From Chitinophagaceae bacterium UBA4857 (GTDB lineage: Bacteria; Bacteroidota; Bacteroidia; Chitinophagales; Chitinophagaceae), in NCBI GenBank assembly GCA_002399735.1, contig DHEF01000001.1, positions 197,297 through 261,296 on the forward strand: a DNA stretch of 64,000 bases, given 5' to 3'. The position numbers and the translations under genes were made by a program. The first letter of the stretch is position 1; each line of letters starts with the position of its first letter. Under the pieces are notes generated by a model that saw nothing but the letters and a program-made list of their open reading frames with translations, had not been told where the DNA came from and searched no databases. Below, piece after piece: positions 9,701 through 16,931 of this stretch.

Positions 9701-9881
9701 GCCGGTTGCTTTACTAAACAAAGTAAAAGTGTTTAAATCTGTTGATATTTTTGTGCAAGGTCAAAACCTGTTTACCTGGACATCCTGGAGAGGTCTAGAT
9801 CCGGAGAATAACAGACAATATGGTAGGTTTGAATATCCTAATGCACGTAAATATATCGGAGGAATCAGTGTTAACTTTTAA
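6714..9881 (+). CDS. SusC/RagA-family TonB-linked outer-membrane transporter (cyanophycin-type locus)
   Basis: ATG 6714 is preferred over the TTG two codons earlier, giving 1055 residues. It has a long basic n-region, a signal core GSIVLLSSLCMLQANA, a carboxypeptidase-D-regulatory-like domain (~65-140, IRGKVVDEEGNPVAGVAVSV) and a plug domain with VVIRGIGSINGSSSPLYIMDG and IESINVLKDASAKALYGSRG. A 22-strand barrel follows, ending ARKYIGGISVNF. SusC proteins import oligomers through the outer membrane with a SusD lid, powered by TonB/ExbBD. The SusD gene follows by 10 bp. The downstream cyanophycinases and isoaspartyl peptidase suggest a peptide-like rather than glycan substrate, which is inference. 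Confidence 0.93.
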   Translation: MRVKLYEKKVGTQPPCLKGMLKKGSIVLLSSLCMLQANAGEGWYKTIPGYEMNANEDAGFFKTIRGKVVDEEGNPVAGVAVSVNNRKAAVSTAPDGTFTIEANEGEDLVFTHISFVTKTVKVGAETNISITLQQSVNDLEQVTVTGYTNYSRSKSPSASAVVSSKDINKVPMSSVDQILQGRVAGLNAIASSGQPGQSADVVIRGIGSINGSSSPLYIMDGIPIENGYFQTLNPEDIESINVLKDASAKALYGSRGSNGVIVITTKKGRKGRLSIGYSSQYGISTLTQPVFEMTDATERLKFEEEVGSETGRDIGPGWRFSPLNPNYATQSPAWQQRAGVILDSLRNMNTDWRDMFFQNASFMEQQLNLSGGNENVQTYNSVSFWKEDGIVKETGMHRLSLRSNTNLNYGKFTAGINLNLGYSNSKFTFNEGGTGVGSPMASVYYGLPYEYPYTADGVFHPTDQTATVYDTREGSRGIDVLYGTSDRTQQFKTTLGIDLGYEILKGLKVTSRAGIDFRNSVDEAYINPSSYIGSRQTGLAGYFGEGFRRNFSLVSTTGITYKKRMDIHDFEVSGFFEYLQNNYRAFSYRGFRIDDRLFEDPSGITGGAAFPATLGNNRTASAMNTLMGVGRYTLSNKYTITASYRYDGASLSSVPEKNRWHGFYSFGATWDAKQEQFLSDVSLISALRLRASYGQTASPFGSGFAYFPSYSVGGTYGGQGTIRPTNIGNPDFDWEYVDEFNAGFDLSLFQSQRLKVVFDWYNKLTKGMFIDQQVSATAGGGSGTDGGTVLLSTGRMRNRGIELSVSGDIVQNKDFNWNVGINGAINENRILRVTDLTDQMADGDTRIIKVGMPYGTYFAPVWAGVDPANGDALYYNPDGTITNVYNADVQSVPISASMFPKLTGGITTNLRWKQFSLDALLSFVSGVDRWNNIDFYIENQAYMTSNQSKRILYDRWKKPGDNATLQRIDIPRRFTSKDIQDAAFMRLRNVKLSYSVPVALLNKVKVFKSVDIFVQGQNLFTWTSWRGLDPENNRQYGRFEYPNARKYIGGISVNF

Positions 9882-9891
9882 TTAGAATTTT

Positions 9892-11307
9892 ATGAATATC
9901 AAGAATATATTTATTTTACTATTATCTACAGGAGCGGTATTTCAATCCTGTAAAAAATTGGATACACCGCCCAATAATGCTATTGATCCTTCAAAGGCAT
10001 TTCGTAACCTGACGGATGTAAATATGGGTGTACTTGGTGCATATGCACCTTTGGGTGCATCATTAATTGAAGCAGGTGCAATCGTTTCAGATGAAGTAAT
10101 GTTTCCAACAGAAAATACGGTTTCTAATACAGAGGCTCACCGCTGGTTGTATAATTCCGGCTCAGGTTCGGTAACATCGGCTTGGTACACGTATTACAAT
10201 GTGATTGATCGTACCAACAGGGTAATTGAGGCTTTGCCTAATATTCCGGTAAATGCAAACACGCAATCCTTATTAAATCAATATCATGCCGAACTGTTAG
10301 CCATAAAAGCTTATAGTCATTTTGAACTATTAAGAGCATACGCGTCTTCCTATAATCCTGATGGAATGGGAGTGCCTTATATGAAAGAACGTAAGGTTGG
10401 CTCACCTGCAAGGGAAACCGTGCAATCAAATTTTGAAAATATCAATATAGATCTTAAAGCGGCGAAAGATTTAATTCCTGATGGATTTAACGATAATACC
10501 CGCATTACTAAAACAGCTATTGCGGCTATACAGGCAAGGGTGGCACTTTATGCTAAAAACTGGCCTGATGCAATTACCTATGCTACTGAGGTTATCAATG
10601 CTGAGCCGTTGGCTCCTAAAAATGATTTTGATAAAATCTGGACAGATAACAGCCAATCAGAAGTAATATGGAGATTAGCAAGAATAGTTAATGATTCTCA
10701 ACTTGGTGCTATATTCTTCCGTCAAACTGGGGGGATTGTTTTATATGCACCGTCTTTTAAATTAATCAATCTTTTCAATCGTGCTGACGATATAAGGTTT
10801 ACAAGCTACATTACTTATGATCAGGCAAGACAAGATAATTCAGGTGGTACAAAATCTGCCTATCTTGTAAAAAAGTATAATGGTGGTGATCCTTTGAATC
10901 CAGGTCTCACTGCTGTGAAACTTTTCCGCACGGGCGAAATGTATTTAATTAAAGCAGAGGCTGAGTTAGAGAATGCTACTGGTAACGGGGGTGTTGCGGC
11001 TGCAACACAAACTTTAAACCAATTAAGAAGCGCAAGGATTTATAATTACGTTGACCAGACTTTTGCAGATAAAGCAACGCTGGTTACTGCTATTTATAGC
11101 GAAAGGTTTAAGGAGTTAGCATTTGAAGGACATCGCTTTTTTGATTTAAAACGCAGGAACTTGCCGGTGGAACGTACTGCGCAAGATGCAGTTAATACTG
11201 CTGGTGCTATTAAATTAGAACCCACAAAAGCTCAGTATAATTTCCCTATAGCTTTTTCAGAAATGAATGTAAATAAAAACATGCGTCAAAACCCGAACTA
11301 TCAGTAA
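9892..11307 (+). CDS. SusD/RagB-family substrate-binding lipoprotein (cyanophycin-type locus)
   Basis: 471 residues. A lipoprotein signal with lipobox FQSCKKLD is followed by the SusD-like N-terminal part (NNAIDPSKAFRNLTDVNMGVLGAYAPL), TPR helices, and the RagB C-terminal block (GEMYLIKAEAELEN, LNQLRSARI, IYSERFKELAFEGHRFFDLKRR). It forms the surface lid of the SusC pore. It is slightly shorter than most glycan SusDs (about 500-600) and is the partner of the gene 10 bp upstream. Binding of cyanophycin fragments is predicted only from neighbours. Confidence 0.93.
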   Translation: MNIKNIFILLLSTGAVFQSCKKLDTPPNNAIDPSKAFRNLTDVNMGVLGAYAPLGASLIEAGAIVSDEVMFPTENTVSNTEAHRWLYNSGSGSVTSAWYTYYNVIDRTNRVIEALPNIPVNANTQSLLNQYHAELLAIKAYSHFELLRAYASSYNPDGMGVPYMKERKVGSPARETVQSNFENINIDLKAAKDLIPDGFNDNTRITKTAIAAIQARVALYAKNWPDAITYATEVINAEPLAPKNDFDKIWTDNSQSEVIWRLARIVNDSQLGAIFFRQTGGIVLYAPSFKLINLFNRADDIRFTSYITYDQARQDNSGGTKSAYLVKKYNGGDPLNPGLTAVKLFRTGEMYLIKAEAELENATGNGGVAAATQTLNQLRSARIYNYVDQTFADKATLVTAIYSERFKELAFEGHRFFDLKRRNLPVERTAQDAVNTAGAIKLEPTKAQYNFPIAFSEMNVNKNMRQNPNYQ

Positions 11308-11321
11308 ACCATAAGTTTGTA

Positions 11322-12377
11322 ATGATGAAAAGATTTTGTGTTGTACTTATCGGAATGGTATTGTTAGCGGGTTGTAGCAAATCTGACTCATTGAATCCAT
11401 TTGAGCCGGGTGTGCCGCCTCCAACTAGTACCGTTCCCCGGCCATCTTCTATAGGTATTGTGGGAGATACTAGTGATGTAACTACTACCACTAAAAGTGG
11501 TATAGTAATCATGGGTGGTGGTACAGATGTTGATGCCGCTTTTCAATGGATGATTGCCAGAAGTGGCGGTGGTGATGTTGTTATTATCAGGGCTACCGGT
11601 ACGGATGCATATAATCCTTATGTGAAAAATTTAGGAACGGTTAATTCGGTTGAAACGCTGAAGATTGATTCACGTAAGTTGGCCGATGATGATGGCGTTG
11701 CCAGAATTATCAGAAATGCGGAAATGTTATTTATTGCAGGTGGTGACCAGTCTGATTATACAGGATATTGGAAAGGCACAAAAGTAATGGCGGCTATTAA
11801 TTATTTATTGAAGGAAAAGAAAGTCCCGGTTGGTGGAACAAGTGCTGGTGCGGCAATTCTAGGCAATTATTATTATAGTGGAGAAAGAGGAAGTGTAACA
11901 TCTGCTGAAGCCTTAGCCAATCCTTATATTCAAAGTATAACAATTGGTAAAGATGATTTTTTACAAACTCCCTTTTTACAGAATGTAATAACCGACCAAC
12001 ATTTTTCACAAAGAACAAGAGAAGGACGTACCGCCGTTTTTTTAGGAAGAATAATGAAAGATTGGGCTAAAACACCAAACGCCATTGCAGTGGATGAAAG
12101 AACAGCAGTTTGTATTGATGAAAATGGCATGGCAGAAGTTTTGGGTACTAACAAAGCTTTCTTCTTAAAAACAAATACCGGAAAAACACCTGAATTATTA
12201 AATATTAATCAACCTGTTACCTGGAATAATGATGGTAAGGCAATCAATGCATCTGTTATAGCTGCTTCTGGCGGTGGTAGGTTTAATCTTAAGACATTTG
12301 AGCCGGTGAATACCATAGGCCTTGAATCCTATTGGTGGTCAGTTGTAGCAGGGAATATGGTAATAGTTACTCAATAG
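11322..12377 (+). CDS. Cyanophycinase, surface/periplasmic lipoprotein
   Basis: Peptidase S51-like, 351 residues. The signal peptide ends in lipobox LLAGC (Cys18). Visible cyanophycinase motifs are FIAGGDQ with Gln143, nucleophile Ser174 in GGTSAGAA, the TDQHFSQRTREGR block (Asp225, Gln226, His227, Arg231/233/236) and Glu259 in VDERTA. These match the Ser-His-Glu triad and the arginine-side-chain-binding residues I recall for CphB. Cyanophycinases cut cyanophycin (multi-L-arginyl-poly-L-aspartate) to beta-Asp-Arg dipeptides. The lipid anchor would put it on the cell surface or the periplasmic face. It starts 15 bp after susD, so is in the operon. A further dipeptidase-like S51 specificity is possible. 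Confidence 0.87.
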   Translation: MMKRFCVVLIGMVLLAGCSKSDSLNPFEPGVPPPTSTVPRPSSIGIVGDTSDVTTTTKSGIVIMGGGTDVDAAFQWMIARSGGGDVVIIRATGTDAYNPYVKNLGTVNSVETLKIDSRKLADDDGVARIIRNAEMLFIAGGDQSDYTGYWKGTKVMAAINYLLKEKKVPVGGTSAGAAILGNYYYSGERGSVTSAEALANPYIQSITIGKDDFLQTPFLQNVITDQHFSQRTREGRTAVFLGRIMKDWAKTPNAIAVDERTAVCIDENGMAEVLGTNKAFFLKTNTGKTPELLNINQPVTWNNDGKAINASVIAASGGGRFNLKTFEPVNTIGLESYWWSVVAGNMVIVTQ

Positions 12378-12388
12378 ACTTTTAAAAA

Positions 12389-13459
12389 ATGAAAAATAGT
12401 ATAAAAAAAATTGCTTTTGCTTTAAGCTGTAGTTGGGTAATGGTTTCATGTAATACAGAAACAAATACAAAGGCTACAACTACTGATGCTGATACGACCA
12501 AATATGTAATGGTTATTCATGGCGGAGCAGGAACCATCGAGAAAAGCTTGATGACGCCTGAAAAAGAAAAAGCCTACACGGCAGCATTAACAGAAGCATT
12601 ACAAGCCGGATATGATTTAATTAAAGCCGGTAAAACTTCGGTAGAAGCTGTACAGGCCGCTGTTAATGTAATGGAAAATTCTCCTTTGTTTAATGCAGGC
12701 AAAGGTGCTGTGTTTACCAACGCCGGTAAAAATGAGTTAGACGCTTCTATTATGGATGGAGCCACATTAAAAGCAGGTGCTGTAGCAGGGGTAACTAATA
12801 TAAAAAACCCTATTAATGCAGCAATTGCTGTTATGGAAAAATCAGAACATGTAATGATGGTAGGCAAAGGTGCCGAACAATTTGCTGCCGGCAATGGATG
12901 CGATACGGTGCCACAATCTTACTTTTTTACACAAGAGCGTTGGGATCAGTTACAACGTACCATACAACAGGAAGAAAATGGCCGAGCTGCATTTAACGAA
13001 GCAGATGTAAAAAAGAGTAAGATTTCAGGCATTTCAGATTTAGATAAAAAGTTTGGAACAGTTGGAGCCGTTGCATTAGATGCAAAAGGTAACCTGGCTG
13101 CAGGTACGTCAACTGGTGGTATGACTAACAAAAAGTATGGTCGTGTTGGTGACTCGCCAATTATTGGTGCCGGCACTTATTGTAACAATGCTACCGCAGG
13201 TATTTCTTGTACAGGTTGGGGTGAGTATTACATTAGAGAAGTGGCCGCCAATCGTATGTCCTCGCTTATCGAACTTAAAAACCTTTCTATAAAAGAAGCC
13301 GCAAAACAGGTTATCGAAGAGATTGGAAAGTTAGGTGGTGATGGAGGTATTATTGGTTTGAATAAAGAAGGGCAAATTGCTATGGAGTTTAATACATCCG
13401 GTATGTACCGTGGTACGGTTGACAAAAACGGAAAAATATCTATCCAAATTTATAAGTAA
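12389..13459 (+). CDS. Isoaspartyl peptidase/L-asparaginase (plant type), exported lipoprotein
   Basis: 356 residues of the Ntn-hydrolase asparaginase_2 family. Motifs: VIHGGAGTI (45-50), NAGKGAVFT, ELDASIMDG, the autocleavage site Gly223-Thr224 in KFGTVGAVALD with Thr224 as the new N-terminal nucleophile, STGG and ISCTGWGEYYIR. These enzymes hydrolyse beta-aspartyl dipeptides and L-asparagine. Beta-Asp-Arg from cyanophycinase is a fitting substrate, giving Asp and Arg. Unlike the usual cytosolic enzyme, it begins with a lipoprotein-type signal (Cys21 in VMVSCNTE). It lies 11 bp after the first cyanophycinase and 3 bp before the second, a tight operon. Confidence 0.92.
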   Translation: MKNSIKKIAFALSCSWVMVSCNTETNTKATTTDADTTKYVMVIHGGAGTIEKSLMTPEKEKAYTAALTEALQAGYDLIKAGKTSVEAVQAAVNVMENSPLFNAGKGAVFTNAGKNELDASIMDGATLKAGAVAGVTNIKNPINAAIAVMEKSEHVMMVGKGAEQFAAGNGCDTVPQSYFFTQERWDQLQRTIQQEENGRAAFNEADVKKSKISGISDLDKKFGTVGAVALDAKGNLAAGTSTGGMTNKKYGRVGDSPIIGAGTYCNNATAGISCTGWGEYYIREVAANRMSSLIELKNLSIKEAAKQVIEEIGKLGGDGGIIGLNKEGQIAMEFNTSGMYRGTVDKNGKISIQIYK

Positions 13460-13462
13460 GTA

Positions 13463-14308
13463 ATGTTTAATAATTTTTATAAAATAGTATTCCTAATATT
13501 TGCCTTCACTTCAGCAAGTTTATTTAGCTATGCCCAAAATAAAGGTAGCCTGTTTATTATTGGTGGTGGCGAACGTTCGGATGCGATGGTAAAAGATATG
13601 GTTGAAACCGCTAAACTTAGTGCTACCGACTATATTGTTATTTTACCCATGGCTACTAGTGTTCCTGAAGAATCGATTAGTTATGTTAGTGGGCAAATAG
13701 TAAAAGTTTGTACTAATCGCATTGCCAGTTTTAATTTTACTAAAGCGCAGGCAGACGATAACCAAAGCTGGATTGATTCTGTTAAAAATGCCCGTATGAT
13801 TTACATAACAGGTGGCGACCAAAACAAATTTATGGCGGTTGTGCTAGGTACAAAACTATATGATGCCATGCATGTTGCTTTTAAAAATGGTGCTACCATT
13901 GCGGGTACCAGTGCAGGTGCAGCGGTAATGTCGCAGATTATGATTACCGGCGAAGACAGAGGTAAAAAAAGCAGCGAAAGTTTTAAAGAAGTAAAAGTAA
14001 ACAGTACCGTTACTACACAAGGAATGGGTTTTATTTCCAGCGCAATTATTGATCAGCACTTTATTATCAGAGGCAGGTATAATCGTCTGTTAAGTGCATT
14101 GGGCGATCACCCTGATAAAACAGTAATTGGTATAGATGAAGCCACTGCTATTATTGTAACCGGTAAAACAGCAACAGTAACTGGCCAAAGCCAGGTAGTA
14201 GTAATAACAAAGCCTAAAAAGTTAACCCTTTTTGGTAAAGACAAAATAACATTTAAGAATGCAACGCTTTCTCTTTATTCACCCGGACAAAGCTTTACTT
14301 TAAAATAA
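13463..14308 (+). CDS. Second cyanophycinase, secreted
   Basis: 281 residues with an N-terminal signal peptide (hydrophobic IVFLIFAFTSASLFSYA, cleavage about residue 24), no lipobox. It carries the full S51 cyanophycinase set: ITGGDQ (Gln120), Ser150 in IAGTSAGAA, IIDQHFIIRGRYNR with Asp197, Gln198, His199 and Arg203/205/208, and Glu226 in GIDEATA. It starts 3 bp after the isoaspartyl peptidase stop. It lacks the ~30-residue Pro/Thr-rich linker of the lipoprotein paralogue. A periplasmic location is predicted, so the two paralogues may act on opposite sides of the outer membrane. Confidence 0.87.
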   Translation: MFNNFYKIVFLIFAFTSASLFSYAQNKGSLFIIGGGERSDAMVKDMVETAKLSATDYIVILPMATSVPEESISYVSGQIVKVCTNRIASFNFTKAQADDNQSWIDSVKNARMIYITGGDQNKFMAVVLGTKLYDAMHVAFKNGATIAGTSAGAAVMSQIMITGEDRGKKSSESFKEVKVNSTVTTQGMGFISSAIIDQHFIIRGRYNRLLSALGDHPDKTVIGIDEATAIIVTGKTATVTGQSQVVVITKPKKLTLFGKDKITFKNATLSLYSPGQSFTLK

Positions 14309-14357
14309 TAAAAACATTCGGCAAAATTTGTAGCCGTAACAAAACTAAAATACGCAT

Positions 14358-15491
14358 ATGATTACTTTATTTAAAAAACTATCACCTGTACTTTTTCTAA
14401 TGCTAGCGGTAATAGCAGGTTGCAAAAAAGATAGTTATAATTTTAAAGATTTACTACCTACTGTTAAAAGTTTTTACACCGTTGTTGGTAGCGATTTTGA
14501 AATGGGCGATGAGGTACAGTTTAAAAACGAATCTTTAAGAACAGATACATATAGTTGGGATTTTGGAGATGGTACTACATCAACTGAAACAAATCCCAAA
14601 AAAGTATTTCCCGATGCTGGAATTTATACTGTTGTGTTAAAAGCTGTTGGTGCAGGCGGCACAGGTATTTATTCAAAAGATATTACCATTATAGACCCCA
14701 ACGCGCCTGCGCCAGGTAAAGAGGCTGTTTATTTTATAGAATATAACGCAGGACTTATTAATAAAATGGCTGTAGCCGCAGGCTCAACAAAAACTCTGGT
14801 GGCTAATGTTAACACTACTAATGGTGTTTACATGGCTTATGATGCTGTAAATGATCAAATTTATTTTGCCAACGTAGACGGTGGTACTAGTGGAAAAATT
14901 ATAAGAATGGATATTGACGGGTCTAATGCTACAACAATTGTTTCTAATGCGGTAGCGCCTTATGGAATTGCCGTTAACCCAACTGCAGGAAAAATATACT
15001 GGACAGATGGAGAGGCAAATGTTTGCAGATCTAATTATGATGGCACAAATGTAGAACTGGAGTTTATAAATATACCTGGTGCCAATTTAATTGGATTGGG
15101 TTATAGTAGTAAAATAGATCGTATTTTCTTTTATGATTTGGAATTGGAAGATTTGTACATAGCGAATAGCGATGGAACTAATGTTCAAAAATTAATTGAA
15201 GGTATATATGGATATACCCTTTTTGTTGATGACGTAAATGGTAAGATTTATTATGATGATAGAGCTAAGAGAAATATTAGCAGGGTTAATTTAGATGGTA
15301 CTAACATTGAAATTGCGGTGGAGTTAGGAAGTACTACAAGAGTTACTGGAATGGCAATAGATTATACTGCTCAAAAACTATATTGGTCAGATAGAACTAA
15401 CAATTCTATTCGCAATGCAAACTTAGATGGAACTGGGGCTGTCAATTTCCTATCAGGCTTGCAAGCTCCAAGAGGTTTATTTATTCGATAG
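14358..15491 (+). CDS. PKD-domain and YWTD-type beta-propeller lipoprotein
   Basis: 377 residues. Lipobox IAGCKKD is followed by a PKD domain (~34-112, with YSWDFGDGTTSTETNPKKVF). Then comes a six-bladed propeller of low-density-lipoprotein-receptor class B type, with repeated blade signatures KIYWTDGE, RSNYDGTN, KIYYDDRA, RVNLDGTN, KLYWSDRT and NANLDGTG. No catalytic residues were recognised. As last gene of the cyanophycin-type operon it sits where SusE/F-like surface-binding proteins sit in glycan loci, so it may bind the polymer. That role is inference. The gap to the upstream gene is 49 bp. Confidence 0.8.
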   Translation: MITLFKKLSPVLFLMLAVIAGCKKDSYNFKDLLPTVKSFYTVVGSDFEMGDEVQFKNESLRTDTYSWDFGDGTTSTETNPKKVFPDAGIYTVVLKAVGAGGTGIYSKDITIIDPNAPAPGKEAVYFIEYNAGLINKMAVAAGSTKTLVANVNTTNGVYMAYDAVNDQIYFANVDGGTSGKIIRMDIDGSNATTIVSNAVAPYGIAVNPTAGKIYWTDGEANVCRSNYDGTNVELEFINIPGANLIGLGYSSKIDRIFFYDLELEDLYIANSDGTNVQKLIEGIYGYTLFVDDVNGKIYYDDRAKRNISRVNLDGTNIEIAVELGSTTRVTGMAIDYTAQKLYWSDRTNNSIRNANLDGTGAVNFLSGLQAPRGLFIR

Positions 15492-15513
15492 TTGAGGTTA
15501 GAGAAATTAATAT

Positions 15514-15547
15514 AAAGACTACTTACAATTTGTGAGTAGTCTTTTTT
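15514..15547 (+). terminator. Terminator of the cyanophycin-type operon
   Basis: The inverted repeat AAAGACTACT/AGTAGTCTTT with inner pairs and a small loop is followed by TTTTTATTG, 23 bp after the stop of the PKD/propeller gene. Confidence 0.8.
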
Positions 15548-15684
15548 ATTGTACCAACTGTTGATTAACGATATCTAGTACGAGAGTGGCTCTCATCTTT
15601 TCTTTCACTGAAAGAAAAGATTGCGAACAAACACCTGCTTGTAAGGGACGATCATATGTGTTAATGTCGATTGGCTCAAAATAA

Positions 15685-15738
15685 AAAAAACGTGTTTTTT
15701 TACAACTATAACTTGTAAGAAAACACGTTATTTTTTTG
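15685..15738 (-). terminator. Bidirectional hairpin terminator, likely for the AraC gene
   Basis: The stem ACGTGTTTTTTTACAA/TTGTAAGAAAACACGT with a 7-base loop has A-tract and T-tract flanks on both sides. Read on the minus strand it lies downstream of the regulator gene at 15834, with one dispersed repeat copy in between. Confidence 0.7.
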
Positions 15739-15822
15739 TTTATCAGCGTCCTTCCCTTGATTGAACGTTCCTTGCGTCGCACTCTTCAACTGCAGTAACG
15801 CTATTGGGCATAATACTGAAAC
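15738..15822 (+). repeat. Dispersed TTGCGTCGCAC-core repeat, copy 2
   Basis: One of the best-preserved copies: TTGTTTATCAGCG, CCTTGATTGAACG, core CCTTGCGTCGCACTCTTCAA, CTGCAGTAACGCTATTGGGC. It lies between the convergent ends of the PKD/propeller gene and the AraC gene. Confidence 0.8.
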
Positions 15823-15833
15823 CCAATTATTAA

Positions 15834-16712
15834 TTAAACAAACTTTCTGTTATCGTAATTATAGTTTTCTCTAAACTCTTTTGGGGTGCAGCTTTTACGG
15901 CTTTTAAACAAGCGGTTAAAGTTTGATATATTATTAAACCCACAGTGGTAGGCAATTTCCGAAACGGAATCGGATGTGTCAATCAACATGCGTGAGGCGT
16001 GTCCCAAACGCATTTCCAATAAACTTTCTACAAACGTAATACCTGTTTTGTTTTTAAAAAAACGGCTGAATGATACCTCTGTCATGTTTACCAGTTTGGC
16101 TACTTCGGCAAGGGTAACAATGTCCTGAAAGTGATGAGACATATACTCCATCACCATCTCTATGCGTTTACTATTGTATGATAATTCTGCATTGCTAAAT
16201 GTGGCATCAGATAAAGTGGTCATATTTCTGGATATAGAAAGATCGTGTAATAATGATAGCAACCCCAATACAGAATCGAAACCTTGTGTATGGTTTAAAG
16301 CTTTTAAACGAGGTATAATTAGTTTGGTAGTTTCGATGGAAAACAAAATACCTCTGGCAGATTGTTCTATCATTTTACGAATAAAACTTAATTGGTTGCG
16401 ACGTAAAAATTTTTCGTCCAGTAAATCTTTATGAAATTGTATGGTTGTTTCTTTAATGTTTTTGCTTTTGCAATTATGCGTTTGCCATACATGAGGCAGG
16501 TTAGAGCCTACCAGTACTAATTCTACATTGTCAATAATACCTATATGGTCGCCAATTAAACGCTTGGCCCCTTTGGCGTTCATAATAAAGTTAAGCTCTA
16601 GTTCTTCATGGCTGTGCAACGGAAAATCGAAGCAATCTTTTTCACGGGAAAAAATAGTAAAGCAGTCGCTTTTGGTAAGCGGTGTAATTTCCCGCATAAT
16701 ATTATCATACAT
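15834..16712 (-). CDS. AraC-family transcriptional regulator of the hemicellulose locus
   Basis: 292 residues (or 287 if the internal ATG at 16697, MREITPL, is used). An N-terminal cupin-type sensor domain has FDFPLHSHEELELNFI and LVGSNLPHVWQ (residues ~28-75). A C-terminal double helix-turn-helix (~190-290) has IVTLAEVAKLVNMTEVSFSRFFKNKTG and VSEIAYHCGFNNISNFNRLFKS. Such regulators bind a sugar in the cupin and activate the adjacent PUL. It diverges from the second susC with 219 bp between, where repeated AAAATAGTAT-type motifs could be its sites. The effector is unknown; mannobiose or similar is a reasonable guess from the target genes. Confidence 0.9.
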   Translation of the reverse strand: MYDNIMREITPLTKSDCFTIFSREKDCFDFPLHSHEELELNFIMNAKGAKRLIGDHIGIIDNVELVLVGSNLPHVWQTHNCKSKNIKETTIQFHKDLLDEKFLRRNQLSFIRKMIEQSARGILFSIETTKLIIPRLKALNHTQGFDSVLGLLSLLHDLSISRNMTTLSDATFSNAELSYNSKRIEMVMEYMSHHFQDIVTLAEVAKLVNMTEVSFSRFFKNKTGITFVESLLEMRLGHASRMLIDTSDSVSEIAYHCGFNNISNFNRLFKSRKSCTPKEFRENYNYDNRKFV

Positions 16713-16931
16713 ATGGCAAAAGTTATCTGTTCGAAGATATTATAAAATGGTTAAAATAGTATCATATTTAATTGTAAAACTGTCCTTTATGTACCCGATT
16801 GCAAAGCGAGTGTAATAGGCGTTATTTATATGTATGCTAAAAAAGTAGTATTAAAAAATACTATGATTGGATAAAATAGTATTAGTATGTTGCAGGTAAA
16901 TTAAATTAAATTTGAACAAATTACTTGCTAT
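16713..16931. promoter_or_regulatory. Divergent regulatory region with repeated AATAGTATyA motifs
   Basis: Repeated motifs: TTAAAATAGTATCATA (16751-16766), AAAAGTAGTATTAAAA (16841-16856), an inverted AATACTATGATT (16857-16868) and ATAAAATAGTATTAGTA (16871-16887). Spaced copies of one motif between an AraC gene and its probable target suggest operator half-sites. A TAAATTTG just downstream (near 16906-16913) fits the TAnnTTTG -7 box of susC. No matching -33 box is clear. Confidence 0.45.
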
